A stretch of DNA of 64,000 nt. Source: Umbelopsis ramanniana AG (Eukaryota; Mucoromycota; Umbelopsidomycetes; Umbelopsidales; Umbelopsidaceae). A model generated the notes under the pieces. That model was not told the DNA's origin and ran no database searches. It saw only the letters and a program-made list of their open reading frames with translations. How positions within the stretch are numbered: the stretch's first letter is position 1; the number at the start of each line of letters is the position of its first letter. Below are positions 13,493 through 25,300 of this stretch, in pieces. The stretch is from the NCBI RefSeq assembly GCF_025399195.1, contig NW_026252090.1, positions 186,001-250,000 on the forward strand. The letters are read 5' to 3'. The position numbers were made by a program, and so were the translations under genes.

Positions 13493-13917
13493 CTATATAG
13501 GCGTTGTATGCTTCAGTAGCCTGTACATGCTTGGAGTGGATGAAGATGTCGGAGTGACAGTCATAGCATCGGACGCAGCGGCTAGATATAAGTCTTTTGG
13601 TTTAGATAACTTTTGTTCAGGTAGTTCACCTAGTTTCACTGTCGCAGCTGCGCTTTGATGCCCAGTGCTGTGGTCAGATCGCCAACCAGTTAAAAATGTA
13701 TCCAGCCATGACTCGACGACATGGTAGATTTCTACTCGCTCTCTTTAAAAAACTAAGGCATTATTACATGATATAAGATAAGGATGACTCAGTCTCAAGC
13801 TTCTTACATTTCACGATGGTTATTAGTGTCGTCAGTGGGCAGACTGAAGACAGGGCTTCCTTGGATAAGCAGCACCATCAACATTGTAACCAGCAATTTC
13901 GATAAGTGTAGCAGCAT
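13493..13917 (-). CDS. Small secreted protein (119 aa), unknown
   Basis: Two exons, 13808-13917 and 13493-13742, joined over a 65-bp GTAAGA...AAAG intron, give 119 residues in frame. Each exon alone is too short to stand out as a long ATG frame. The N terminus is a signal peptide: a basic/hydrophobic start (MLLHLSKLLVTMLMVLLIQG) with likely cleavage near SPVFS or FSLPT. The mature part contains ERVEIYHVVESWLDTFLTGW, then a Lys/Leu-rich stretch, a Thr/Ser/Pro stretch (TVTPTSSSTPS) and the end YRLLKHTTPI. It has no cysteines, so it is not a disulfide-rich effector. I recognise no family. It is the first of four tandem minus-strand genes for secreted proteins. Alternative acceptors in the intron all meet stop codons at once, which supports this model. 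Confidence 0.62.
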
Positions 13918-14414
13918 CTTTGATCAAGCAAAAACCCTTCTGACAGATGGAACAAGAGGTTCTTCAATGGCATTCCGCAATTAAATCTGACTTGAACCAC
14001 CAGGCAAAACTCAGTATGCTCGTCAGAATTGGAATTTGACTGCCGTTATTGTTAACCAAGAACGTTGCCACAAACCTGGTGCAACAAAAGTTGGCATTCG
14101 AACGTTTGATTTCTTGCGTAGGAGATAAGGATTCATCAAACAACACTTATGTCTATGGCACGGGAAAATGAAAAATGAAATAATGATAACAGGCGCCGCC
14201 ATGCTCTCTGACATTGGTTCTTGATAGGAAAAATTACTGGTGATTTATTACGGGTATAGAAGAATGCGTATATCTTTTTGATGGCGTTTGAACCATCTAC
14301 AAATGTCTATTTAATAACATTTCCTTTTTCTCTTCAAGTGGATCTAATATAAATGCGTTCACAAGACTGATATTTGGATAAACACCAATGGTTATTGAGA
14401 GAACACGACATTCT
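13918..14414. other. Intergenic between two secreted-protein genes
   Basis: Promoter of the 119-aa secreted protein and 3' side of secreted protein A. No coding frame with splice support seen. Confidence 0.5.
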
Positions 14415-15805
14415 TTAGAATGATCCTGTTGGCGCAGGGCCCTGAACATCACTTTCATCAAACTCTGAGAAGGAGTCAGCAACATCAGAAGGAACGGCCA
14501 TGTAAGTGGTAGACTTAGCGGGCATGTGGCTATGATGTGATGCCTTGGCCTTCTTATTGACCTTGGCGAACTTTGGAGATTCCACGTGTTCCTCCTTGTG
14601 GACAAAAGGGGCTGTAACGGGAGCTGGGAAAACCATATCATCAAACATGTCGCGCTTGCTGATGTGAGTGGGTTCAGCAGCGGGAACTTCATCGAAGGAA
14701 TCTATATCAGCATCAGAGACTGAAAGTAAAGGCTCTTCGACCTTGGTCTCATCAGCGTTGACCTTTGTATCGGCAACTAGAGCATCTGCGACAGCGGCGT
14801 CGACGTTTTTGAGAATTTTCTTGGCTTCAGAAGAAACCATCTCAACCCAGGAAGACAGCCAGACGGCATCGGGAAGCTTACCGATATCAATTTTGGGGAG
14901 TTCAGTAGCAGCATTAGACTTGACAGCCTTTTGGACCTCTGCCTCATTCAAGAAGGTAATAGTAGAGAACTTGTGGGTGACGGGCTTTCCTGAGAGAACA
15001 GCCTTGTACTCTCCTACGAGACCTTCAGCCTCAGTGATAATCTTCTTGATTGCATCCTCAAAAGCGGCGACTTCTGCTGAAGTGAAGCCAAATTTAGATG
15101 GTGGGGTTTGAGATCCTGGAATGAGTGGTGCCATAATAGATGTCTTCATGTCGTCTTCCATTCTGCTGATAAGGTTGATCAAGACAAGGAGAACGGTAAA
15201 AGGATTTGCTTGAACCTCGTTCAAAAGAATGCTGGTACGCTCAACGTTCTTGGCATCGGTGATATGGTCCTCCAAGTATTTGTTCATGTCTGAGCTGATG
15301 CCCTCAAGAGTAGCTATAAAGATATCGTTAGACAAGCACTCGAAAAATTTGCAGCAATTATAAAATAAACTTCATGTACCCATAGACTTGTTACTGTATG
15401 ATGCATATTAAAAGGGGTTCATTTGTCAATGAGAGGTTCAAGTTAACAATACATAGAAAGGTATCAACATACACTGATTCAGCAAGCTTGCGGTTTGTAG
15501 CTTGGACCTTCTCAGAAACATGTGGCATATTAGCAATAACAGCTGGCTTAGACTTGGCTTTATCACCAGCGAGCTTGGGAACAGCTGCACTCTTTTTCAT
15601 CTCAACACCAGCGGGGCGAGCATCTTTCATATTGCTGCTGTGAACGTGTGCGTTAGAGAACTTCTGCAGGAAATAGTAAACGTATTGATCCGACTGCTTA
15701 CTTCATGTTAGCATTGATGCTTTTGTCTGCTTGTTGGGCGGGAAGAGCCGACACGCTAATAGCAGAAAGGACGGCAGTGGCAACGATGAACAATGACAAT
15801 TTCAT
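14415..15805 (-). CDS. Secreted helical protein A (393 aa), paralogue of B
   Basis: Four exons join in frame: 15702-15805, 15473-15637, a 14-nt microexon 15380-15393, and 14415-15313. The ATG at 15805 opens a signal peptide (MKLSLFIVATAVLSAISVSA, cleavage before LPAQQ). A Lys/Ala/Pro-rich segment follows, then an Ala/Glu/Lys-rich helical domain of about 170 residues with the signature STITFLNEAEVQKAVKSN. The C-terminal third is acidic and disordered and ends in GPAPTGSF. The helical domain is clearly related to that of protein B (VTFLDPIEIEKALKAN), with the same microexon phase. The helical, Cys-free composition faintly recalls fungal hydrophobic-surface-binding HsbA proteins, but that is a guess. 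There is no enzyme motif and no GPI tail, so release to the medium or wall is likely. Confidence 0.85.
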
Positions 15806-16398
15806 ATGGAGTAATATTGGTATCAGAAAGACTTGGCCTACCAATTCTAGCTTCCTGATCTTATCCATTTATATATTTCATAGCATGATCTTGGTGTTTG
15901 GAATGTATACTGTTAAATTCGTACACCATTGGCTGACTTTTCAATCAACTGTATGTCAAACACCGTTTTTATTATGCTTTAAGTATATTTCTTTAAGAGT
16001 TTTGAAAGGCTTGGATATTTGGAATGTTTATGATGAAAAGATCGAGAACATTTTGGCATCAAGAATTTGGTACGGAAGTTTGTGCTGTACTGATACGATA
16101 AAGCATTTTTTATATATATCTTTTTTTCAAGGTATGAATGAGTTACATGCGCTCAATGGTAGGACATGGACAACGAAAAGCTACCAACTGACAGACCCGC
16201 CCTGTTAAATGTTTCTTCTGTAGCTGAATATTCGGAATGCTAACTTAAGTACGCTGACCAAGATCGTGAGGCATCGACATCGAGCATCATTAAATGATTG
16301 ATAAATAAATAATATATTATTTGAGCACTGAAGATTCTATTGATTATAACAAGGCTCATCTCTCAGTATTAAAACGAAAACAACGAATAGCGACCTTT
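15806..16398. other. Promoter of A and 3' side of B
   Basis: An A/T-rich stretch between two paralogous minus-strand genes. The only long frame is on the plus strand, has unprotein-like composition and overlaps exon 1 of gene A, so it is taken as chance. Confidence 0.5.
15868..15875 (-). promoter_or_regulatory. TATA box of secreted protein A gene
   Basis: Reads TATATAAA on the minus strand, about 65 bases before the ATG at 15805. Confidence 0.45.
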
Positions 16399-18708
16399 TC
16401 AGTGGCTAGTTGCTTCAGCAGTCATGGCCATTACGGTAATAGTAGCATCATTGACGATGTTATCAAACTCCTCAAAATTGTCTTCAGACGCAATGACAGC
16501 AACGAAATTGGACTGAGGAGGAATTTCTTGTACCGCTTCTGCGGGCTTAGGGGTGGATTTTGAGGAACCAACTTCAGCAGTAGGTGTAGCAACGGCTTGT
16601 ACGTCGACATCTGTGACTGGTCCGGAGGAAATAACCTTAGAAAGAGATTCCAATAGTGTTTGAGCCTTTTGGACAAATTGCTCAGTGTATTCCAAGAACA
16701 GGTCGCTAGACATGGTAATGCGAGATATATCGACCTTTTCGTTAGCTTTTAAGGCCTTCTCAATTTCGATGGGGTCCAAAAATGTAACGGCAGTGAGATC
16801 AATTTCGGATTTCTTTCCACCCATGCTCTTTTCGTATTCTTGTTGCAAGTGGCGAACTTCGTTCAAGCTTTTGTGGGTGGACATAACAAGTGCTTGGACA
16901 TCTTGGAAAGTGATTGTCTCTTTGCTTGTTATGGCATGGAGGGATGCTTGCGAATCATTAATGATAGCTCTAAAGAGTTTGAAGGTGTATACCAAGTTCG
17001 GTTGCTTGCTCTTCTCCATGACATTGAAGGTATCAATTTTCTTGCCATCGGAAAGATGGTCGTGGGTAAACTTGTCAATGAATTCGAGAAGCTTTTCGAT
17101 GAAGTCTAAATTTACGGTGGTACCAATTTGAAAATATGGGAAATAAATTTAGTATATGAATGACTTCCTTGAACGCAATAAAAGATCGACTACAACGTAC
17201 CTTCAAGATCTTTACTAAGGATTTAGTATCATCATTCAGGAAAAGTTCGAGGGATTGCGTTAGAACAGCGTACAGTAACATATTATTTCACCCTAAAACA
17301 ACTTTACTTACAGGAATTTCCTGATGTCAAACCCGAAAGGCGAACCAGTCGAAGTAGGGTGAGCAGTTGTGCTAGTCTTTGTGGGAGGATTAAAGATAGC
17401 GGAAATTAGACCCTCAAAATCGAAGGTGGGTGAAGTAGCCTTAGATGTGGTGGTTTTCGTGGGTGGATGAAATACGGCAGAAACAAAAGCATTGAGATCG
17501 AATGTGGATGTAGTAGGTGAAGCTATAGTAGATGAACCCGTGGCAGTACTTGTGGGATGGTTAAGTACAGCAGAGACAAAAGCATTGAAATCAAATGTCG
17601 ATGTAGTAGATGAGGCTGTAGCAGAAGCAGCTACTGTAGACTTTGTAGTGGGATTAAGTAAACCATTCACGTCAAATGTAGGGGTAGCAGTTGAAGTTGT
17701 GGTAGGCTTTGAGGATGGATTCATGGAAGTACTCAAATCAGATGTCGATTTGGAAGGTGAAGTAGAGGTAGGCTTTGGGGCGGGATTAAAGAGACCATTG
17801 AAATCAAATGTACTAGCAACAGGCAGAAATCCGAAGTTGAAGGTGGGTAGTCCTTGCGTCTTAGATGCTGGAAGCATAGGGTTATTGATAATGTTAGAGT
17901 TTGACAGGTGATAAAAATTTAGCGATTATAAAATGCTCTTACAGGTGATGGTTGACGTCGCGACGGTCTTACCTAAGTAATTGGGAGATATAATCAGCTT
18001 TAATGCTTCACCACTCCACACTTTCCTTTTTTCCAAAAATCTGGAAGTTTCGATAGGACTGATTCGCCTCTATGTAACGGTTTTTATCACTAAGACTTAC
18101 CACTGAGAGATGCTGAAGCTGCAACAGGAAGCACTTCTTCCATTTTTCGGGCCATATCTCCGGGAATTAAGGTAGGCAAGCCGTCCATTTGAATGGGCTT
18201 ATCTGAACTAGGCTTTGCCTCGATGACAGCTACAGGCGATGCGCTTTTGACCGGCTGAACTGGCTCAACATTGGCTGCGGAAGCAACGGAAGTTACCACA
18301 GGAACAAGAGCTGTAGAGACCCCATTTGTAATGTGCATATTTGCAACTAGTTCCTGGAGTACAACGGAGGAGCTCACTTCAGCTAAGGGAACGGTAACGG
18401 TCAATAGGTAGTTTGACTCCTTGACGGTTGCAGATACATCTGCAGCAGCATTTTGTTGAGGTAATTGTTCAGCATTGTGGACAGCTTGGGGCACAGATCC
18501 ATATTGCCCTTGCTGTTCTCCGCCATTGTTTGCAGCGCTATTGTGAATAACAGGAGTATTTCTGTTAGCTGTTTATACTCATTAAAGTTGTCCTTCATGC
18601 TTGCGTGATAGCTACATACAACGAACGAGCTCCCTTGATTGCGGGTCTCGCAGAAGTACCCGTGAGGGTAAGGACCAATGCAGAAGCCAAATAGAGAGAG
18701 AACTTCAT
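16399..18708 (-). CDS. Secreted repeat protein B (610 aa), paralogue of A
   Basis: What look like three separate frames are one gene of six exons that join in phase: 18620-18708, 18101-18537, 17943-17972 (30 nt), 17312-17867, a 14-nt microexon 17201-17214, and 16399-17105. A signal peptide (MKFSLYLASALVLTLTGTSA) is followed by a Val/Ala/Ser-rich segment. Exon 4 encodes about five degenerate repeats built around TFDFNGLFNP or TFDFNAFVSAVF, each followed by a Pro/Lys/Thr/Ser-rich spacer such as PPTKTTTS, probably heavily O-mannosylated. The C-terminal helical domain matches protein A (LEDFIEKLLEFIDKF, VTFLDPIEIEKALKAN). The layout suggests a stalked extracellular protein. Function unknown, no enzyme motif, no GPI signal seen. 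The phases of all five introns are consistent, giving 611 codons including the stop. Confidence 0.85.
17312..17867 (-). repeat. Degenerate Thr/Ser/Pro protein repeats in gene B
   Basis: Exon 4 of gene B repeats a unit of about 30-40 codons, roughly TFDFN + 6-8 hydrophobic residues + NPPTK + Thr/Ser spacer, five times. The hydrophobic cores are better conserved than the spacers, so selection on the TFDF core is likely. Confidence 0.7.
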
Positions 18709-19327
18709 AATGGAAGCAGATTCAAACAAACGGAGAATATGATTTTTGCCTACATCGTATTGTTTTTATTACTTTGGTATCTCAGGCTAAAGTATGTTGC
18801 AAAACGCCCGTCCTGGACGAAATTTTCGCGATCGAATCTTTCTTTTTTTAATGACAAATAGGATTATTCTCCTTCTGGTGACTAGAAAATAAAATGATCT
18901 TTCTTCACTAAGGCTCACTACATCATAATTAAGTAGTATGCATGGTGTAAGATGCAACATTCCTATGATATTCAGAAACGCATTCTTAAATTTCAAGCAT
19001 AGAGGTTTGTCTTGCGCAAAGTCACTTCGGTTCATCAAGAACTTCATTTGGAAGGTGTTATAGTTTTACCCTTTATACATTTCGCATGATGTTTGGCACG
19101 CAAACATGAACTGGTTTGACATCCCAACGAGGTGCAATGATTTAATGGCATACAAATTTTTTTTTCAAAGTTATGCGTTACTTTAGCTGAATTCCGTCAT
19201 CAGATTACGATTCCATTAATGGGTGCGGAATAAATTACTTTATTGATGAAGAAGCCTGCTCCTCAAAGCTACCATGCTATGCCTATATATTTTGTGTTAT
19301 TGATATTCAAGGCTACGACGTCTCAAT
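18709..19327. other. Promoter of B and chitinase 3' side
   Basis: No coding frame with support. Expected to contain the gene B promoter and the chitinase 3' UTR. Confidence 0.5.
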
Positions 19328-21228
19328 CTAGGGGAAGTCACAATAAATGGAAGATCCACTAGTCTTGCAAACGGTTCCGCTACCGCAGGATTGTGTAATC
19401 CATCCGTTGTTAACGCAAGTTTGGTATTGAGCGCTTGTTCCGGATGAAACGCAGACCATGGCACCATTGTTACTGGCGCTGCAAGTAGCTGAGCCTGTGG
19501 CTGTGGCTGATGCAGAAGTAGTGGTGGTAGTGGTAGTCTTAGCGGTAGTTGACTTGCTGGTAGTGGTGGCCTTAGTAGTAGTAGTAGTAGCCTTAGTGGT
19601 AGTAGTGGATGCAGTGGTAGCCTTGGTGGTAGTGGTAGTGGTGGTGGTAGTAGATGTTGAGCCGCCTCCTCCGCAGGTTGCAGTCTTGATAGCATTGACA
19701 GCGGTCAGGAGCTCTCCATTATCGTTAGACACATCCCAAACCATAGCACCGGCAAGGCCTTGGCAAACAGCGTAGTTGACTTTAACACCAATGGACACTG
19801 GATCATCGTATGAAAGGTAGATTTTGGTATTTGGGTTGAATAGCCAAGGGGTTTGGGTGACATTGTCGAAGTATCGGACCCATGGAGAGGCAGCAGTGGT
19901 GGGAGTTGTCAAGAGACCTTGAGAACGCATGTACTTCCATTGCCATTGCCCAGACAAACCACCAGGGTCAGCACTGCAGTAAGGATCCTGCCAGTAAGCA
20001 TCAGTTTGGTCACCTGCTGGGGGAACAGTGGATTGAGCTTGGTATTGGGATCCAGTGATGGTCATATCCTCCAAAGCTACACAACTTAATTAGTAACCAT
20101 ATTCTATCTCTATGTGACGTTTTACGGCAGTAACAACTTACCAGTGGTTGATCGACCGTAGTATGCCATACCAGCAACAAGTTGGCTAGCGGGAACATTA
20201 GCAGCCTTCCAGGTAGTGATAGCTTGAACAAAGGAATAAGGGTCTTGTCCAGCGGCATAGTTAAATGGAGCATTGGGACCTGTCACGGTGTTCCAGCTAC
20301 CGTTGATGTCTGGAATTATCATGCCGTGAGTATGAAAAATAGCATGTTGTAACCAAGGGTGGTTTTTTACTTACCATACAGCATGAGGTTGAAGCGAGTG
20401 ACCACCTTTGCATAGGCAGACATATCGGACAAAATGCCTCCGTTCTGATCAAATGGCTGAACTCTGACGGCCAAAGTGATTTCCTTGACACCGGTACCAA
20501 ATTTGGTATCCAATGCACTACGAAGCTCTTGCAGAAGGGTCAAGTAGTTGGGAGCGTCATTAGCTTCATCAACACCGTTACATCCAGCACCTTGGCGACT
20601 GTAGGAAAGTACTGAGTGTTAATCAATTGCTAAGTGGACCGATAATATTTCTCACAGTCATGAAAAGCTTACCCAGGGTATTCCCAATCAAGATCTACAC
20701 CGTCAAGGTTATAATTGGTGATCTGAGCAATGTTCCATGCAATAAAAGCTTGTCGGTTAGCCTCAGTGGAGGCAGTAGCACTGTACTTGAGGCATCCGGT
20801 CCATCCACCAACACTGATGGAGACCTTGACATTTTGTTTATGAGCAGCAGTGACAAGGCTGGGGAGTTGAGTCACAGTGTTATCAGGATCAGTCCAGGTT
20901 GGGGTGGAGTTGGTATTCAATATAGCAAAAGCTGGTTTAAAAAAGAATTAGATGAAAAGATCAATCTGGGTCAAAACAATAGCAGTAATAAAATTACCAT
21001 AGTTGATGTGAGTATACTTGGTCATATCAATGCTGCTGACTGGATAATCGGAATAAAGCCAATTGGGAAAGTAACTATACAAGGAGTAATTAGCTATGGA
21101 TGTTTACTTAAACAAAGGAACCTTTTTTTTTTTTGGAGTTTGAAGGCTATAGCTTACCCAACCAATACACTTGAAGCGCTGGCTAAGGTAGCCGAAGCGA
21201 TGAGCCCGAGAGCAGCTGTGAATTTCAT
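19328..21228 (-). CDS. Secreted chitinase, GH18 with CBM19
   Basis: Endo-acting hydrolase of chitin in the wall or in food. Six exons. The ATG at 21228 starts a signal peptide (MKFTAALGLIASATLASA). The GH18 barrel shows KVSISVGGW (strand 3 motif) and the catalytic DxxDxDxE in LDGVDLDWEYPG, with the proton-donor Glu present. Later barrel motifs are RFNLMLY, LVAGMAYYGRS and GAMVWDVSND. A linker of about 50 residues, nearly all Thr/Ala/Lys, follows. The last 50 residues carry six cysteines in a pattern like CBM19 (GAMVCVSSGTSAQYQTCVNN, then SCGSGTVC), the chitin-binding module of yeast Cts1. The plan (GH18, Thr-rich linker, CBM19) is that of fungal cell-separation chitinases. A TATA box lies 47 bases upstream. 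Confidence 0.94.
19500..19662 (-). repeat. Thr-rich linker low-complexity tract in chitinase
   Basis: Dense ACC/ACT codons (GGT/AGT on the plus strand) interspersed with GCC and AAG encode the Thr/Lys/Ala linker between GH18 and CBM19. Its length is likely to vary between strains. Confidence 0.7.
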
Positions 21229-21274
21229 TTTTGACCGCGAGTTTGATCTCTATCTCAACAGTTACAGTACTGAC

Positions 21275-21282
21275 CTTTTATA
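21275..21282 (-). promoter_or_regulatory. TATA box of the chitinase gene
   Basis: Reads TATAAAAG on the minus strand, 47-54 bases upstream of the chitinase ATG. A near-perfect consensus match. Confidence 0.5.
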
Positions 21283-22310
21283 CCTTTTTTTGCCCCAAAC
21301 ACCAACTATACCGTACACCTAATACATATTGTTTAAGCCCGATCGTTACGGAAGTTCCCAGCATATCAAGCAAGTGTGGTTACAAGCGCCACTAGATTAT
21401 GCCCGAAATTCGCGGTGAATTTTCATGGATTCGTATGAGGTTGTACTACTTCTTGATGCACATAAACCACAGCAGTCATCTGATGCTAGACCCTGGGCTA
21501 ATCACAAAGGGTTTTCGTTGTACAGTGTTACACTCTCTAGACTATTGTAAACCGAAGGATGCGTAGAATGATTCTCATTATAGCAGGCTTTTTGAACTCA
21601 CTAGCAACGTTGGTGAAATCGTCAATGCTCATCATTCATAATAAAATTGATCACCCGCTACAAACTGGTACGAACAGGTTGTCGCACATAATAACGTAAA
21701 ATAAAATGAATATTGAACGCCACAAGGATTGCCATCATTAATGCCATAGTGCCTTTTTCAGAAACTTGACCACGAAACGGCAGTTGGTTACAATTCTGCA
21801 ACGGATAGAGCCCTCCGACCTTAATTTTTTTTTCACACAGCGTCCATCCTGATGACTCCACATATCGCCGGCCCAACATTTCATCCAGAACTTACATGAT
21901 ATCACCACGTATATTCGCGTTGCATGCTCGTGGACATATTGATCGGTTTAATTCATGTTCATTTTGCCCCAATTTTCTCACAGCTTACCCCCGATGCACA
22001 CAAATGAATATACGTGGTAGTGCAGAACCACCAGGCTAACGGTACGAGATTGTGAGGTGGTCATGTGCAGCATATTTCAGGGTTCTTACTTGTGTTCAGG
22101 GTCTTGCGACACCTTACGCGACTTTATGACAAAGCAAAGTAGGAGAATATTTCCAAGGTGTGCACAAAACAACACACTGCAGATCGCGCTTTATAATTCC
22201 AACGAAGTTTCAACGCTAATCGTTGAGACTATATGCTTCAAAATAAGAGGCTCTAACGATAAGATACAAGTCAAACATGGTTTATAGTTGGGCCGTCCTT
22301 CCAAATCTCT
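21283..22310. other. Intergenic about 1 kb, chitinase promoter
   Basis: Between the sla2 3' end and the chitinase TATA box. Two short frames (about 70 codons) look random. No repeat or RNA gene seen. Confidence 0.5.
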
Positions 22311-25300
22311 CTAGTCCGTCTCCTCTGTTGAAATAAAAAGCGAAATCATCAAGTAAAAAAAAGGGTCAGTAAAATCGGTCATATATGGAGGCTAGCTTCG
22401 GAAATATTATCCGACTTACCCGTGTGATAACCGCTTCGTCTGCAATAAGATAAAGTAGTGTGAGCATTACCGGTTTAATCTCATGACGAAAGAAGTCAGT
22501 TAGTACTTACCGCATTTCAGCCAACACGCGTCTGGCTTGAACAAGGTCAGCATCAAGTTTGAGAATCTTGACTTGCTGTTCCATTTCTTGTCGCTTGAAC
22601 TCATGAACAGAGAGGTTATTGAAATCCACTCTCAGGTTGTCGTCCTGAGACTGTTTTGCCACTAACTGCTTGACTTGCTTGACAAGTTCATTAGCGGCTT
22701 CTTTTACAGCTTTGGCTGCGAGTTCCAGCCTTTCTTGTGTTCTGGAAGCAAATGTGGCCTTGACACGAGAAGCAGCCACAAGTTGGGCTGTTGCCGCTGA
22801 AACTTCATTAGAGGCAACAATCAACTGTTCAAGAGAATGGGTCTTGCTGATAACACCATCAGCTGCTTCAACGAGTAAGTTGGTGGCCACAGCAACTGCC
22901 TTGGCTGCGGAAATGAGACCTTCGGTCCATCGGTTGTTCTTTTTGTAAAAGGCTGCTTTGGACGATGTGCCTCTGCCTTGTGCAACGATTTCCTGTTGTG
23001 ATGCAGTGGCGCACTTGATCAGGTTCGCTATCGCGTTGGTTAATACCAGGACAGAGTTTAAGATCAATTGGTGTACTTGTAGATCGGTTGCCGAGAATTC
23101 TGGATTGGCGGGCTTATTGAGGAGCGCCTGAATCTTGGCTGAGGCTTCCTCAATTGCTCGTGCCGCTTTGGACATTTCCTGCTCCACCAAATCACCCACT
23201 TCTCTTTCACCGAGCTTGTTGATATCAGTGGCGCCCTTGGCGATAAGATCTTCTGCCTTGCGAGATACTCTCATCAAAGCTTCTTGAACTCTCATATCGC
23301 CTTGAATGACGACTTCAGGTCGTTGGGCAGCGGGAAGCATATTGATGTAGGTAGATGTCATGTTCAGGAAGTAAGTATTGGCGGCCTCAGCTGAAGCCTT
23401 TGTAACGCGAATAATATCTTCAGCTTCCTCATCGCCAGCTGACAACCGTGTGATACCTCTGCTATTAACCATGACATCTACGATTGCTTCCGCCAGATTG
23501 AGTGAGCAGTTGATGGCGTCGGTATGATTGCCTGAGTCGGTACCATCCAAAAACTTGCTGAAAGCCGACATGAACTCCACAGATGAAATACTAGCCTTCT
23601 CGATGGTTGTCAAGGTCAACTCTGGAGTAGCATTTTCATTTCCATGCTGGCCAGGAGCTTCAAGTTCGAAGACACCGTCCTTGACCTTTTGAATACATGT
23701 TTGCAAAACGCTGTCTGTAATATGTGTTGTACCATGTTAGTCGTCAAAACAGATAAGAGTCATTGAAATCGGCATTGTAAAAGTGTTCAATCATACCTAA
23801 AATTTCATTCAGCTTGTATGATTGCTGTGATTCAAGTCGATCGATTTGTTCTTGCAAAGTCGATTCGTTGCTTCCAACATTTTGCTGGAGATCAGCCAAC
23901 TGTTGCAAGCATTCGTCCATGCCAGCCTGCATGATAGCAATCTCTTCATCTTTCTCCATGCGAATACGTTCAGCTTCGCCCTGCTGAAGTTCAAGTTGGC
24001 TTAAGAACTCGTCAATCAATGCTTGCTTTTCCGTCAAGCTTCTTTCCAGTTCAGCCTTTTCGCGGTTGAATTTGCCAAGGAGAGCTGTAACTTCGGCTCC
24101 CTTGTTCTTACCAAGATCCTCAACTCTAGCATTGGAGTCACGCAATTCACGGCGTAAGCGCTCAAGTTCTTCTTGTTGACTCTGCAACGTCGACAACTGA
24201 TTAGGAGGCATCCGCATATGCAAAAATAAAATAAAATTGGCAACACTTACTCCTTGTACACGAGTCAGTTCGTTCTTGGCACGATCTCGCTCTCTAATGA
24301 GATCAGCAAGCTCCATGTTCTTGGCACGCATTTCTGCTTGCAAAGCATCCAGTTTCTCAGTAGCTTCCTTGGCATTATTAGCTTGAAGTTGCAGAGTCTT
24401 GTATTTGCCCAAAAGGTCCAGATGCTCTTGTCTCAATTGCGAATACAGCTTAGCCAAAGCTTCATACTTATTCTTCCACATTGAGATTTGATCTGTTTTT
24501 CATGACCAATTAGTTTTAAACATTTTATCATATATATCCATCCTGGCATTTAGCTCACCTTGCAATGATTTAATAAGTTCATCCTTGGATGCATCACGTT
24601 GTTGTGCATGTTGGCTAAGTTGGCCAAGCTCATCTTCTAAAGCTTTTACTCTCTAAAGGACATTGTCAGTCAGTTGGTAGGCAGTTTTCAAAAGACATTC
24701 GACGCACTGAACTTACTCTGTCATACTGCTCAAGGAGCATCTGATCACGCTCAAACTGATTGCGCATAGCAAGCAGTTCTCTCTCCAATTCGTTGACACG
24801 GCCTTCCGCATGTCGCTGCATTTGTTGTCGCATCAATTCTTCCTGCTGCTGTCTTTCTCGCTCAGCTTGTAGTCTTTGTTGCTCCTCAAATTCGCGTTGT
24901 TGTTGCATTTGCATCATCCTCTGTTTATTCTGCTCGTCCTCGCGTTGTTGTTGCAGTCGGCGTTGTTCATCTTCATACTCGCGTTGCTGCTTGGCTTGAT
25001 TCTCGGACCAGAAGTCAACCACTGGCTCTGGTGATGCAGCAGCTGGTGGTGGAGTAGTTGTCTTTGGACGCGCAGGTAAAGATGGTGTATCGGAATCAAT
25101 CAGAGACGGAGGATCTTGCGGCAGCTTTGGTACGCTAATCAAACTTGTTAAGTATCGCAAGTTGGAGCATTCGTAATAGAATCGAAGAAGGGCATAATGT
25201 TGCGAATTGTAACGCGCCCTCAGTTCACTTAGTGCGTCTACGGCATCCGTTCCTGGTTGAGAATAATGGTTAATACATATATCCTACCTTTGTGCGCATA

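Noticed and set aside
15705-16208. 167-codon plus-strand ORF
   Set aside because: Overlaps exon 1 and promoter of secreted protein A on the other strand; composition (Cys, Ile, Phe-rich) is not protein-like.
17308-17311. Stop codon TAA at the end of the repeat frame in gene B
   Set aside because: The TAA is part of the donor GTAAGT (17306-17311); splicing removes it and the phases continue into the microexon.
22670-22948. Plus-strand ORF inside the Sla2 I/LWEQ exon
   Set aside because: Shadow of the conserved minus-strand coding exon.
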